DNA of 64,000 nucleotides, from contig OX940864.1 in the NCBI GenBank assembly GCA_954871525.1, forward strand, positions 18,780,001 through 18,844,000, written 5' to 3'. Numbering within the stretch: the stretch's first letter is position 1; every line of letters starts with the position of its first letter. The DNA comes from Parietaria judaica. Lineage: Eukaryota > Streptophyta > Magnoliopsida > Rosales > Urticaceae. Shown here one piece after another: positions 22,791 to 33,113 of this stretch. Made by a program: the position numbers and the translations under genes. Under the pieces are notes generated by a model, which worked only from the letters and a program-made list of their open reading frames with translations, was not told the DNA's origin and did not search any database.

Positions 22791-23527
22791 AGCTGATACG
22801 AGTCTTGAAAGCTTAGAAGAGACTAATTTTTTATTTTATTTTTGAACAAGAGAATAATTTTTTGCTATTTCGTAATATGAGATTTAATTCCAATGACAAT
22901 ATATGGGACGTGAAACGACGTAATCCTGTAGAAAATACAAATTTCCAGATAACGGAGAACGACAATGTGTGTGTGGGACGTGTAACAAAAAATCATGTAG
23001 AAACACAGATCTCTGAACGACATTGAAACTAGAAAACGGCACGTACAAGTGCTCTGTTTCTTTGGAAAACGACAATATTATGACGCATAATAAAATAAAT
23101 AAATATATAAAGAAAAAAATAAAGTGAAGGGTGTGTTTGGGTGAATCGCAGTGGAGATCGTCAAGATCTTCCCTTCCTCATTCAATCTTCTTCAATCTCT
23201 GCATTCAATCTCTGCATTCCTTGCGAACATTCAGTTTTCAGGTACCTAATCTATATATTTATATACATATATGTGTATGTATATGTATATGCGCAAGTGC
23301 TAAGTTCAGCGGCGACTTCTCTGAAACTTCAATGGCTGCGAATGGTGTTTGAGAGCTCTCTAATGGAATCGAGGGTTTGAATCGGAAGACCAGTGTGTGT
23401 TCTGAATCTCCTGATTAGGTTGTTTGTGTCTGAATTTCAATGGCCGGATTTGGGAGATCAGTGTGGGTTCTGAATCTGCTAATTGGGGCAATTCGTATCT
23501 GAAATTGAATTGCTGCGATCAGTGAGA
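22776..23527 (+). promoter_or_regulatory. Upstream region and leader of APY copy 1
   Basis: About 750 bp between UBQ-c and APY. From about 22890 it matches the upstream regions of the other APY copies (GGAAAACGACAATATTATGACG, then an AT-rich TATAAAGAAA segment near 23105). It lacks both the pogo-like element and the SINE present at 49841-50659, so it represents the pre-insertion state. CTTCAATCTCTGCATTC precedes a possible leader intron donor TTCAGGTACCTAAT at about 23238. Confidence 0.5.
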
Positions 23528-24658
23528 ATGGCGTTTGGTCGGATTGGGGAGTTGATTTCTCGATTGTCGCCTATCAGTTCGCAGACTCAGTTGCCATTGT
23601 CGTCTTCTTCTTCTTCTTCTTCAGCTTCGGGTTCGGCTTCGTTGCCTCCGAAACCCAGAACTCACGATGCTTCGGAATCAGCGTCGACGGCTTCGCTTTC
23701 CTCTGCCGCGAAAATGTCGAATCTCAGACTCTCGTCGTCCCTCCAGGATCTCGCCAGTTACCGCCACCACGACGACGAGGCCGTCCACATTCTTCCGATC
23801 CCGAACAAAGCCGCTTCGCATTTTCCTCACTCGCCTCGCCCAAAGGAGAAGCCTTTGCCCTCGAACAAGTGTCTCCGGTCGCTGTTCCTCTTCATTTGCC
23901 TCCTTCTCTTCGCTTTTCTCCTTTACCTCTTCGCTGTCTCGCTATGGTACCCGAAAGCTTCGAAATACTTCGTAGTCCTCGATTCGGGGAGTACCGGAAC
24001 TCGTGCCTATGTATACCAAGCCTCGCCCTCTCCTCACCCGCTTCCCATTCTCATCACACAGCCTCCTCGGAAAAGCCTGTCTCCTCTCCCGTCTCGTGCT
24101 TATAACCGTGTCGAAACAGAGCCTGCGTTTCACAAATTGGTTCACAATGTTTCGGGTCTGAAGGGAGCGATCGAACCCCTTATGAGCTGGGCGGAGAAAC
24201 AAATCCCGAAGAGCGCTCACAAGACTACTTCGGTCTTTCTCTATGCCACAGCTGGGGTTAGAAGGCTGGCTCGTGCTGATTCGGATTGGATTCTGGACAA
24301 TGCCTGGTCCATACTTCAAAGTACTTCTCCATTTTTATGTAGAAGAGAGTGGGTAAAGATCATTTCCGGGACCGAAGAAGCCTATTTTGGTTGGATCGCC
24401 CTTAACCACCGAAGAGGAGTTCTCGGGGCCAGCCCTAGAACGCCGACATTCGGCGCACTCGACATGGGTGGTTCGTCTTTGCAGGTCACATTTGAGAGCG
24501 ATCGCCACATAGCGACCAACCTGAACCTCAGAATCGGTAGGGTGAATCATCACCTTACCGCGTATTCTCTCTCCGGGTACGGTCTTAACGACGCTTTTGA
24601 CAAGTCCGTGGCTAGCCTTATAGACCAAGTTACGTTTATTACTATTCTTTCGGTTTGA
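23528..24658 (+). pseudogene. APY copy 1: apyrase-7-like gene truncated at mid-protein
   Basis: From the ATG (MAFGRIGELISRLSP) it matches the intact copy at 51318 through the N-terminal membrane anchor and the nucleotide-binding motifs DSGSTGTRAYVY, ATAGVRRL, SGTEEAYFGW and LDMGGSSLQVTF. Homology stops abruptly at 24619 in VASL, and 12 unrelated residues precede a stop. The C-terminal half of the GDA1/CD39 fold, including the second transmembrane segment and last exon, is gone. It has more substitutions relative to the other two copies than they have to each other. The break is followed by foreign sequence ending in a folylpolyglutamate-synthase-like exon. Confidence 0.88.
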
Positions 24659-24774
24659 TTATCGGTTCGGGTCCTATCATTTTCATTAGTGTAATTGGAA
24701 CGAGCTTTACTCGAATTTTTCCACAATTTCTCTCTTTAACCGAACAATAATTTTCTCGATGCGGAAACGTTCAG

Positions 24775-24834
24775 GTTCTCGTAACAGGGTCACTGCATCT
24801 GGTGGGAGATGTACTAAAACTATTAAGAAGGTAA
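24775..24834 (+). pseudogene. Orphan last exon resembling folylpolyglutamate synthase
   Basis: After a pyrimidine-rich stretch and TTCAG acceptor, the frame reads VLVTGSLHLVGDVLKLLRR and then TAA. VTGSLHLVGDVL is the conserved C-terminal signature of eukaryotic folylpolyglutamate synthase, the enzyme that adds glutamates to folate. No other exon of that gene is recognisable nearby. The exon and part of its intron appear to have been joined to the truncated APY by a rearrangement. Confidence 0.65.
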
Positions 24835-25234
24835 CACAAATATCAGATTCTTTAGAGCAAAATTGCCCTTTTTCATTTTAAGCACAATTGCTTTGTATTT
24901 TATTTTATTATTTCATATTGCTCCATAAAAACCTTACTTTACTACATAATAGCTCACTCATTGGTGTGCGTATGTGTTGCACTTGTATCATTGTTTGTTG
25001 CACGAGTAAAATGGTCATTTTTTTTAGAGAAGATTAAATTTCCCTTTAATGGAATAAAATATTAATTTTTTACCATTGTGAACTTTGTTCCCTTCCATTT
25101 TCAATTTTTAGCTCTCTTTTAATTATCACTTTAACTTTTTACCTTTTCAAAAGTAAGCAACACATCAAAAGATAATGTGCCATATATGTCATATTACAAT
25201 ACAAATGGAAAAATAATAATTAAATCAACATCAA

Positions 25235-25294
25235 ATATTGTTGTCAAGTTACTCTTTCAAAAAAAAAAAAAAAAATATTGTTGTCAAGTTACTG
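25235..25294 (+). mobile_element. Poly(A)-only micro-insertion with 19 bp target duplication
   Basis: ATATTGTTGTCAAGTTACT occurs at 25235-25253 and 25276-25294. Between them is CTTTC followed by 17 A. The structure is the same as the insertion at 13920, in the opposite orientation. Confidence 0.65.
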
Positions 25295-25616
25295 ATTTTT
25301 ATAAATTGTAACGCAAATATCTAAATAAAAATAAATACTTCTCAATATCTAATTTGTTCAAAAGTTTGTCTCAAGAAACATATTGAGAAGAGAAATTCGA
25401 TTGTGTAATTTTGATAGTATTTTTGCATAAAAAAAAAATAGTGTCATATTTAAATGATAAATAAACTGTATAATGTCTACCAAATTTATCAACCTCGATC
25501 AAATCAATTTTAATCAAGGCTATAATTTTTGCTACGTTTCCTAGTTTCTAAAATGCTTAACTCCAAAAGGCTTAATAATCATACATTTTGAACAATGATA
25601 TAAAACGACCATCTTC

Positions 25617-25669
25617 ATAATCATTATAAGTCTTTTTTTTTTTTTTAACGAATAATCATTATAAGACTT
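25617..25669 (-). mobile_element. Poly(A)-only micro-insertion with 18 bp target duplication
   Basis: ATAATCATTATAAGTCTT (25617-25634) recurs at 25652-25669 with one mismatch. Between them are a T-run and AACGA, which on the minus strand is TCGTT plus poly(A). Confidence 0.55.
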
Positions 25670-25734
25670 TGAATAGCTTAAATTGAATACACATATGATC
25701 CTTATCCTATTAGTCTTTTTTATTTTTTATTTTT

Positions 25735-25957
25735 TGTTAGATTACGTGTACATAAATATTTATTAGTCAAATCTGTTGTAACTAAGTTAGTTCCACTTAC
25801 GTAGGATTAGTTGTGTATTTATTTATTTCAGATTTGAATATTTCATTGTTTAGTTAGAAACAACCCTATTAGTTAGGAAGTCAATTCAGTTTTGTATTCC
25901 TATATATTTCTGAATCATTAATGGAATAATAACTACGCTCAAATATATTTGCTCTCA
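25735..25957 (+). repeat. 5' LTR of the copia element
   Basis: 223 bp, from TGTTAGATTACG to GCTCTCA. Identical by eye to the 3' LTR. Confidence 0.95.
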
Positions 25958-25969
25958 TGGTATCAGAGC
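25958..25969 (+). other. Primer binding site (initiator Met tRNA) of the copia element
   Basis: TGGTATCAGAGC directly abuts the 5' LTR, the standard copia primer site. Confidence 0.9.
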
Positions 25970-26002
25970 TATAAACACCTATATAGGTTCTTCCAATCAT
26001 AA

Positions 26003-26980
26003 ATGGCTGAACCAAGTACTAATAGCACCAGGTCTACTGGTGACACTAATCAGTCTAGTGGATCGAATTCTATCTCCACTACTGAATCCCTTCAAAATTA
26101 TTCCATTACCTCTCTTAAACTAAATGGAGGTAATTTCATGGAATGGTCTCAGTCGGTGAAACTCTTTGTGCAAGGGAAATGCAAGTTTGGCTACTTGTCA
26201 GGAGCGACCAAGCAACCAGATCCAACCGACAACGAAGCTGGCTACGAGAAGTGGGAGGCCGAGAACTCAATGATCATGTCATGGCTCGTCAACTCTATGG
26301 AGGCGAGCCTTGGACGGACCTACCTATTTCTTCCTTCTGCTCATGCGATCTGGACAGCAGTGAAGGAGACGTACTCAGACCTTGGAAACGCGGGACAACT
26401 CTTCGAGATCAAGACCCGGTTAAGGAAGGCGAAACAGGGAGAAAAGACGGTCACTCAGTACTACACCGACCTCAAACTGTTGTGGCAAGAGCTTGATCTC
26501 TACTGCAACTATGAGTGGAGTTGTTCTAAGGATAGCGCCTTCTACCAAAAGACCATCGAAAAGGAACGAGTGTTCGATTTCCTTGTTGGACTCAACAAAG
26601 AGCTCGATGAAGTCCGAGGAAGAGTTCTTGGCCGTGAACCACTACCGAGCACAAGAGAAGTCTTCGCCGAGATTCGCCGAGAGGAGACCCGACGTCAAGT
26701 CATGTTGGGCAATGTCGACGACATAACACCAGCTCCGATCGAAACCACTGCCATGTTCTCTCAACGCTCCGCCGAATCCAACCGACGTTTCTCCAAGAAA
26801 CCTGATCGCCCGATCTGCAACTACTGCAACAAGCTCGGACATATCAAGGCCAAATGCTGGAAACTTCATGGAAAACCAGCCGACTTCCAGCCATCCCAAC
26901 GATCATCTCGTGACAACAAAGGAGCTTATCTAGCGGCTTCCAACGACCAATCAGCGGACCAGTCTTTCTTCAACAAATAA
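26003..26980 (+). CDS. Copia gag
   Basis: 325 residues from ATG to TAA. It has a UBN2/retrotransposon gag-type domain (KLNGGNFMEWSQSVKLFVQGK; FLVGLNKELDEVRGRVLG) and a CCHC zinc knuckle CNYCNKLGHIKAKC at about residue 272. The stop falls just before DLEQMYKLW, a stretch that in related single-ORF copia elements continues without a break, and pol follows in the same frame. Either one nonsense mutation separates gag from pol, or the stop is bypassed by readthrough. Confidence 0.9.
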   Translation: MAEPSTNSTRSTGDTNQSSGSNSISTTESLQNYSITSLKLNGGNFMEWSQSVKLFVQGKCKFGYLSGATKQPDPTDNEAGYEKWEAENSMIMSWLVNSMEASLGRTYLFLPSAHAIWTAVKETYSDLGNAGQLFEIKTRLRKAKQGEKTVTQYYTDLKLLWQELDLYCNYEWSCSKDSAFYQKTIEKERVFDFLVGLNKELDEVRGRVLGREPLPSTREVFAEIRREETRRQVMLGNVDDITPAPIETTAMFSQRSAESNRRFSKKPDRPICNYCNKLGHIKAKCWKLHGKPADFQPSQRSSRDNKGAYLAASNDQSADQSFFNK

Positions 26981-26983
26981 GAC

Positions 26984-29900
26984 TTGGAGCAAATGTATAA
27001 GTTGTGGACCTCACATAAGTCATCATCTTCCTCATCTCCACTTGCCCGAAAAGGTATCTATATAGCCCTAAGCGTAGCCACAAAAACCCCGAGCAATTGG
27101 ATCATAGATTCTGGTGCTACTGACCACATGACCGGCTCTTCTTATTTGTTCAACTCATATTTTCCATGTTCTGGCTTTGAGAAAGTAAGGGTTGCCAATG
27201 GTTCTCTATCACCAGTTGCTGGGAAAGGTTCCATAATCATCTCTCCATCCATTACCCTAAACAATGTCTTGCATGTTCCTAATCTCACATATAATCTACT
27301 GTCTGTGTACAAATTAGTCACTGATTCTCAATGCCAACTCACCTTTTTACCTTCTGGTTGTTTACTTCAGGACCTGCGCTCGGGGAAGATGATTGGCAAT
27401 GTTGAAGCGCACGGGGGACTCTACCGTCTCGACTCGCAATTCAACTCGAGTAAACAAATTCAGAAAACTCAATGTTCTAGTTTCCTTTCCTTAACTGATG
27501 AAATAATGTTATGGCATTTTCGTTTAGGCCATCCTAGTTTTGGGTATTTAAGACATTTGTTCCCTACTTTGTTTCGTAATAAAAACGTTGATTCTCTACA
27601 ATGTGAGATATGTGAGTTAGCAAAGCATAAAAGAACCTCTTTTCCATCAATTAAATATTCTCCATCAAAACCTTTTTCACTAATACACAGTGACATATGG
27701 GGACCATCCCGTGTTAAAAATATTTCAGGAACAAGATGGTTTATCACTTTTATAGATGACCACACAAGAAATACGTGGATATATTTGCTAAAAGAAAAAT
27801 CTGAAGCAGCAAATACTTTCAAAATATTTTACAACATGATTGAAACACAATTTCAAACTCAAATTCAAATATTCAGAACAGATAATGGTAGGGAATATTT
27901 CAATGGCATCTTAGGCCAATTCTTAACTGAAAAAGGCATTCTCCATCATAGTTCTTGTGTTGATACACCTCAACAAAATGGTATTGCCGAAAGAAAAAAT
28001 AGACACCTTCTCGAAGTTACCCGGGCTTTAATGTTTTCTATGAATGTTCCTAAACGTTTTTGGGGAGATGCTATATTAACTGCTTCATATCTAATTAATA
28101 GAATGCCAAGCAAAGTACTTAGCTATCAATCCCCCGTAAAAACTCTTCAAAATTGTTTTCCGGAAAATAAATGCTTTACTAATTTATCTCCAAAAATATT
28201 TGGATGTACAGTTTTTGTTCATATTCACGATCACAAAAGAGGTAAATTAGATCCAAGAGCTACTAAATGCATTTTTCTAGGATTTTCTCCAACTCAAAAA
28301 GGATTCAAATGTTTTGACCCTAGCTCGGGTAAAATCTTTATAAGTATGGATGTCACATTTTTTGAAACAAAACCTTTTTTTGAGAAAACTACTCTTCAGG
28401 GGGAGAAGAATCATATTGAAGATCAGTTTTGGGAAGCCGAAGTCCTACCCTTGGTCGAAATTTCTGAAAATGCCCAAACTATCGATGTTCCTCAAATAGA
28501 GAGTGAAAATAATGATATATCCTCAGTTAACGAATCTGAAACTAGTCCTATTGAGGAACAATCTACTGAATTCAGTGTTCAATCGAGGGGGAGCGCGAGG
28601 ACAGCGAGTGATTCTCCAATGCTGCCATCATCGGCACCGAGGACAGATCAAGGTAACACTTCTTCACAATCTGTTTTTTCTCAAACTAATGAATCATTAG
28701 AAGAGTCAGCCAACCCAAAGTCAGTAGATTCATCCCATAACAACCTAAATGAACCCATTGCCCTACGAAAAGGAACCCGAACCTGTACCAAATTTCTTGT
28801 GTACCCACTATCAAATTACGTATCATATCAAAACTTATCCCCTAGTTATAGGGCTTTCACTGCCAACATGACTAATGATGAGGTTCCTAACTCTATACAC
28901 GAAGCTCTAAGTATTCCTAGGTGGAAGGAGGCAGTCTTGGAAGAAATGAGGGCCCTTAAGAAAAATGAGACATGGGAGATCACTGAATTACCAAAGGGCA
29001 AACGCACGGTGGATTGCAAGTGGATATTTACAATCAAATATAATGCAGATGGTAATGTGGAAAGATATAAAGCAAGATTGGTTGCTCGAGGGTTCACGCA
29101 AACCTATGGCCTCGACTATGAAGAAACGTTTGCCCCGGTTGCGAAGCTTAACACGGTTCGAGTTTTGCTTTCTTTAGCTGTGAATCTGGATTGGCCATTG
29201 CTACAATTCGATGTCAAAAATGCGTTCTTAAACGGTGAGCTAAAGGAAGAAGTATTCATGCAAGTTCCACCCGGCTTCGACAACAACTCAAGTGCAAAGG
29301 TTTGCAAGTTGAAGAAAGCCTTATATGGCCTAAAACAATCACCCAGAGCTTGGTTCGGACGATTTTCCAAAGCAATGAAGGATCAGAATTACAAGCAAGC
29401 TCATTCAGACCATACTATGTTCTATAAGCACACTCCGGGAGGAAAAACAGCCATATTAATTGTTTACGTGGATGATATGGTCATGACAGGAGATGATGAG
29501 GCAGAACTCAAAAAGCTTAAGCATTTTTTGGCTCAACAGTTCGAGATAAAAGATTTGGGAAACCTCAAGTATTTTTTGGGTATGGAAGTAGCAAGATCGG
29601 CTAAGGGAATTGCTATCTCACAACGGAAGTATGTACTTGATCTCCTAACTGAAACAGGCCTTCTTGGGTGTAAGCCGTCCGCAACACCAATCGATCCCAA
29701 CCACCGACTCAGTAAGAAGGAAGGAGATGCACCGACCAACAAGGCTAGATACCAAAAGCTCGTCGGGAAATTGATTTATTTGGCTCATACTCGCCCCGAT
29801 ATCGCGTATGCAGTGAGCCTCGTAAGTCAATACATGCATTGTCCATCAGAAAGTCACCTTGCTGCTGTGTATAGAATACTACACTACCTCAAGGGTAGTC

Positions 29901-30421
29901 CAGGCAAGGGCATAATCTTCCAGAAGAATGACACCAGGCAGATCGAAGTCTTTACTGACGCTGATTGGGCCGGATGCTTAGATGATCGGAGATCAACTTC
30001 GGCATATTGTACGTTCGTTTGGGGAAATCTAGTGACATGGAGAAGTAAAAAGCAACAGGTAGTGGCTCGAAGTAGTGCAGAAGCTGAGTTCCGAGCTATG
30101 GCACAAGGGGTCTGCGAAGTTTTGTGGATCAGGAGTATTCTGGAGGAGCTGCAGATCAGGTCAAGCTCACCAATGAAGCTATTTTGTGACAATAAATCTG
30201 CGATTAGCATTGCTCATAACCCGGTTCAACACGACCGGACTAAGCACGTGGAGATCGATCGCCATTTCATAAAGGAGAAACTCGATAGAGGACAAATCTG
30301 CATGCCATTTGTTCCCACGACTGAGCAGCTCGCAGATGTATTCACGAAGGGTCTATACCGACAGCAGTTTGAAGATTGTCTAAGCAAGTTGGGCATGAAG
30401 GATATATTTGCACCAACTTGA
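26984..30421 (+). CDS. Copia pol: protease, integrase, reverse transcriptase, RNase H
   Basis: 1145 codons in frame with gag, with no stop until TGA next to the polypurine tract. Order: aspartic protease (IIDSGATDHMTG, about 27104); pre-integrase zinc region (LWHFRLGHPSFGYL ... CEICELAKHKR); integrase core with DDE residues in HSDIWGPS, RTDNGREY and PQQNGIAERKNR; reverse transcriptase with ARLVARGFTQ, FDVKNAFLNG and catalytic YVDDMVMTGDD (about 29464); RNase H with TDADWAGC, SSAEAEFRA and DNKSAI. All catalytic motifs read intact. The frame begins right after the gag stop and has no strong start of its own, so expression probably depends on the gag start. Confidence 0.92.
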   Translation: MEQMYKLWTSHKSSSSSSPLARKGIYIALSVATKTPSNWIIDSGATDHMTGSSYLFNSYFPCSGFEKVRVANGSLSPVAGKGSIIISPSITLNNVLHVPNLTYNLLSVYKLVTDSQCQLTFLPSGCLLQDLRSGKMIGNVEAHGGLYRLDSQFNSSKQIQKTQCSSFLSLTDEIMLWHFRLGHPSFGYLRHLFPTLFRNKNVDSLQCEICELAKHKRTSFPSIKYSPSKPFSLIHSDIWGPSRVKNISGTRWFITFIDDHTRNTWIYLLKEKSEAANTFKIFYNMIETQFQTQIQIFRTDNGREYFNGILGQFLTEKGILHHSSCVDTPQQNGIAERKNRHLLEVTRALMFSMNVPKRFWGDAILTASYLINRMPSKVLSYQSPVKTLQNCFPENKCFTNLSPKIFGCTVFVHIHDHKRGKLDPRATKCIFLGFSPTQKGFKCFDPSSGKIFISMDVTFFETKPFFEKTTLQGEKNHIEDQFWEAEVLPLVEISENAQTIDVPQIESENNDISSVNESETSPIEEQSTEFSVQSRGSARTASDSPMLPSSAPRTDQGNTSSQSVFSQTNESLEESANPKSVDSSHNNLNEPIALRKGTRTCTKFLVYPLSNYVSYQNLSPSYRAFTANMTNDEVPNSIHEALSIPRWKEAVLEEMRALKKNETWEITELPKGKRTVDCKWIFTIKYNADGNVERYKARLVARGFTQTYGLDYEETFAPVAKLNTVRVLLSLAVNLDWPLLQFDVKNAFLNGELKEEVFMQVPPGFDNNSSAKVCKLKKALYGLKQSPRAWFGRFSKAMKDQNYKQAHSDHTMFYKHTPGGKTAILIVYVDDMVMTGDDEAELKKLKHFLAQQFEIKDLGNLKYFLGMEVARSAKGIAISQRKYVLDLLTETGLLGCKPSATPIDPNHRLSKKEGDAPTNKARYQKLVGKLIYLAHTRPDIAYAVSLVSQYMHCPSESHLAAVYRILHYLKGSPGKGIIFQKNDTRQIEVFTDADWAGCLDDRRSTSAYCTFVWGNLVTWRSKKQQVVARSSAEAEFRAMAQGVCEVLWIRSILEELQIRSSSPMKLFCDNKSAISIAHNPVQHDRTKHVEIDRHFIKEKLDRGQICMPFVPTTEQLADVFTKGLYRQQFEDCLSKLGMKDIFAPT

Positions 30422-30428
30422 GGGGGAG
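30421..30428 (+). other. Polypurine tract of the copia element
   Basis: AGGGGGAG immediately precedes the 3' LTR and overlaps the last base of the pol stop codon. Confidence 0.85.
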
Positions 30429-30651
30429 TGTTAGATTACGTGTACATAAATATTTATTAGTCAAATCTGTTGTAACTAAGTTAGTTCCACTTACGTAGGA
30501 TTAGTTGTGTATTTATTTATTTCAGATTTGAATATTTCATTGTTTAGTTAGAAACAACCCTATTAGTTAGGAAGTCAATTCAGTTTTGTATTCCTATATA
30601 TTTCTGAATCATTAATGGAATAATAACTACGCTCAAATATATTTGCTCTCA
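30429..30651 (+). repeat. 3' LTR of the copia element
   Basis: 223 bp, identical by eye to 25735-25957. Confidence 0.95.
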
Positions 30652-32775
30652 TTTTTTATTTTTATTTTTAAGTTTAGACTAAGCACTTAGAACCAATAAA
30701 GACATAACAGCATACCCATCTTATACATATATTATATTATTTAGAGATAATATCGGCAAAAATATCTAATTATAGTTAACTACCTCGACGAGTATCTGTA
30801 ATTTTTTTTTTAGTAAAGAAAAGTGCTTAAGTTTAATTAAACAATAACTTCGTTTCGTTTTTTTTATTAAAAACGATTATGAACCGTTCATAGATTATAA
30901 CCTTCACTCAATTTTATATTTATTTATATTCATCTTTTAAATATTTGGGTCCTTTATTAACATTGTGACATAAATTAGACCGAATTATTGTTTTAGTAAA
31001 AAAAAATTATGCTTTTCTTACGAGAAAAATAACATTTACTCGCCAACGCAATTGATTTCTTATAAAGAGGCGACGCAATTTTTTATTTATTTTTTTAACT
31101 AGACAGAAATGGTTTCGCAAAATATTACTTTTACCGATTCTTTATAAAATCTCTAGGATTGTGGCATGACTCATAAAGAGTCTTATCTCCCAAATGGCAT
31201 TTGTGATGAAGCAAAGTGGTGAGATCTCAATGTCATTGTATTCTTTAGTTGTAATGGGCAAATGATCATCCAATTCAGATTTTGGCACAACTATCCCTTG
31301 AAATGGAGACAATTGTGCATTCAAGCCTTTTTATTATTATTATTTTATACATGCTAAATATGTTTTCTCATATTCACTTCTAATTGATTATGCTAAACTT
31401 ACCTCCTCTAAATTTTTGAAATAAAAAATAATAATAATCATAAACCGTCTTTGTTTCCGTCGAGCTCCCTTGGCCGAAGTTCCCATGAAGCGGGCCATGA
31501 CCACGTCTCGCCATTGCCACCGCAGCGTCTAAAGACCATGTCCTGCCACCAGCGCTAAAATTCGTCATTGGCCGTTCTATTATGGCACAAGAAAATTTTG
31601 GAGGGGTAAAATTGCTTTTGTAAAAGTAAATAAATAAATCATGTACTAATAAATAAAAAAACTCACTTATGTATATAAATATCAAGCTACACAACGGACA
31701 AGTCACGTCGCTCATTAGCTCACTCACTCGGTATCGGTACTTTAAACACGGGTCATACTCACTTATCAACAAGAGTTTCGTATAAATTAGGCCGATTAAA
31801 TAATATTTTCGCGTACAAAAACTTTCAATATTAAACTCATAGGTATAGTAATCTAGGGTTTTATTTATTACTTTTGTTTAATAATCCTAGTGTTTTAGGC
31901 ATCGCCATTTAATTTCACTGTTAGGCTAAGAGAATTTAGAGTTTTAGCGTCTATTGCATTTAAGAGACATTACTGGATCAATTTCTTTTAAATAATCATT
32001 TTCATACAAACATATCTATAATTTTTATTTTTTTAATTCAAACCTTTTTATGGCCTAAATATAATGCTAAATTCTTACGCAATTGCAGTGATATTGAAAA
32101 ATTAGTTTGTCTAGTTTTTGAGAAAATTGTTGAGAAAATATTCACTATGTATTTAATTTATCGTTATAAATAATTGTTTGCTTTGCTATATAAATAAAAT
32201 ATCTCATCTTTATGGCACTAAATTAATTATACAGATTTCATAAAATTTCAAAAAAGGAAAAAAAAAAAAGTCCATGAAATTAATCTGAGGTTTTGCGTAT
32301 CGTTACTGATAATATAAAAATAAAAATTACATTTAAATAGACACTGAAAAAATTAACAGATACTTTTTCATTTTTTTTTTCTTCTACATGTGCCTTAAAG
32401 AAAAACAGATAAAATTTTACAAATTGATAAAATGATAAATAGTAAAAAAATTCGACTGAGAAAAATATATTTATGCCACCTATAAAATCAAATTATTAAT
32501 CACTTACGTCGCTACTAATTCAATTATTAATGAAAGAATAATTTAATTTAATGAAAAAATATTCATTAATAGCTATTTTTTATAAGTCAAAACTGGTCGC
32601 CATCAAAAACATAAGTTCATGGTCGTACAGATACAGTGATGCCATATTTGTAGCGATTGTGTAGTCGACAAGAAAAATTCAATCAACTAAATATAATATA
32701 GACATGTAAATATTAAATTATTGTGATATATACATTTCTGACTTGTAATTTTTGATGGTGTGGTACAAAAAACAG
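30652..32775. other. AT-rich intergenic DNA, no gene seen
   Basis: About 2.1 kb. I looked for exon 1 of the HLH fragment that follows (a basic-like Ser/Arg-rich start then a first helix) and found none. The minus-strand frame at 31380-31772 is low complexity and unsupported. Confidence 0.5.
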
Positions 32776-32931
32776 GTCTCGGCACCGAAGGTCCTACAAG
32801 ATACCTGCAACTATATTAGGAACTTGCACCGAGAAGTCGACGACCTCAGCGAGCGCTTGTCCCAGCTTTTGTCGACCATCGACGCTGATAGCGCCGAGGC
32901 CGCGATTATTAGGAGCTTAGTCAGCCAGTAG
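32776..32931 (+). pseudogene. Orphan last exon of a PRE/ILI-type HLH regulator
   Basis: After an acceptor (AAAACAG) the frame encodes 51 residues: [27 protein letters not shown], then [16 protein letters not shown] and a stop. This is the second helix and C-terminus of the atypical, non-DNA-binding bHLH proteins of the PRE/paclobutrazol-resistance family, which antagonise other bHLH factors in growth control. The usual first exon is not recognisable upstream, so I treat it as a fragment, though a distant exon 1 is not excluded. The APY duplication block begins about 180 bp downstream. Confidence 0.72.
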
Positions 32932-33113
32932 AGGCTCATGAGTGATCATGACAATATTAAAAAAATTGGCCAACCCTAATATTATATAATTTATATATAT
33001 ATATGATCATGGTGTTTTTATTTTATTTTATTATTTTTATGTAGGTTTTGGTCCATATATGTCAGAGATCAAAATCAATATGGTTGAATCATGAATGTAC
33101 GTATTTATGTTTA

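Larger units (their letters stand above)
24835..25734. other. AT-rich spacer with two micro-insertions
   Basis: No gene is seen. Two direct-repeat-flanked homopolymer insertions are listed separately. The young copia element is inserted at its right end in a T-rich tract. Confidence 0.5.
25735..30651 (+). mobile_element. Young Ty1/copia LTR retrotransposon
   Basis: A full-length 4.9 kb element with 223 bp LTRs (25735-25957 and 30429-30651) that I read as identical. Primer site TGGTATCAGAGC (25958-25969, initiator Met tRNA type) and polypurine tract AGGGGGAG (30421-30428) are present. The flanking duplication is TTTTT, weak evidence in a T-rich site. It carries gag, protease, integrase, reverse transcriptase and RNase H in the copia order in one reading frame, interrupted by a single TAA between gag and protease. 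Insertion must be very recent. Confidence 0.95.

Noticed and set aside
31380..31772. 130-residue minus-strand frame between the copia element and the HLH exon
   Set aside because: Low complexity, no domain, no splice-compatible neighbour.
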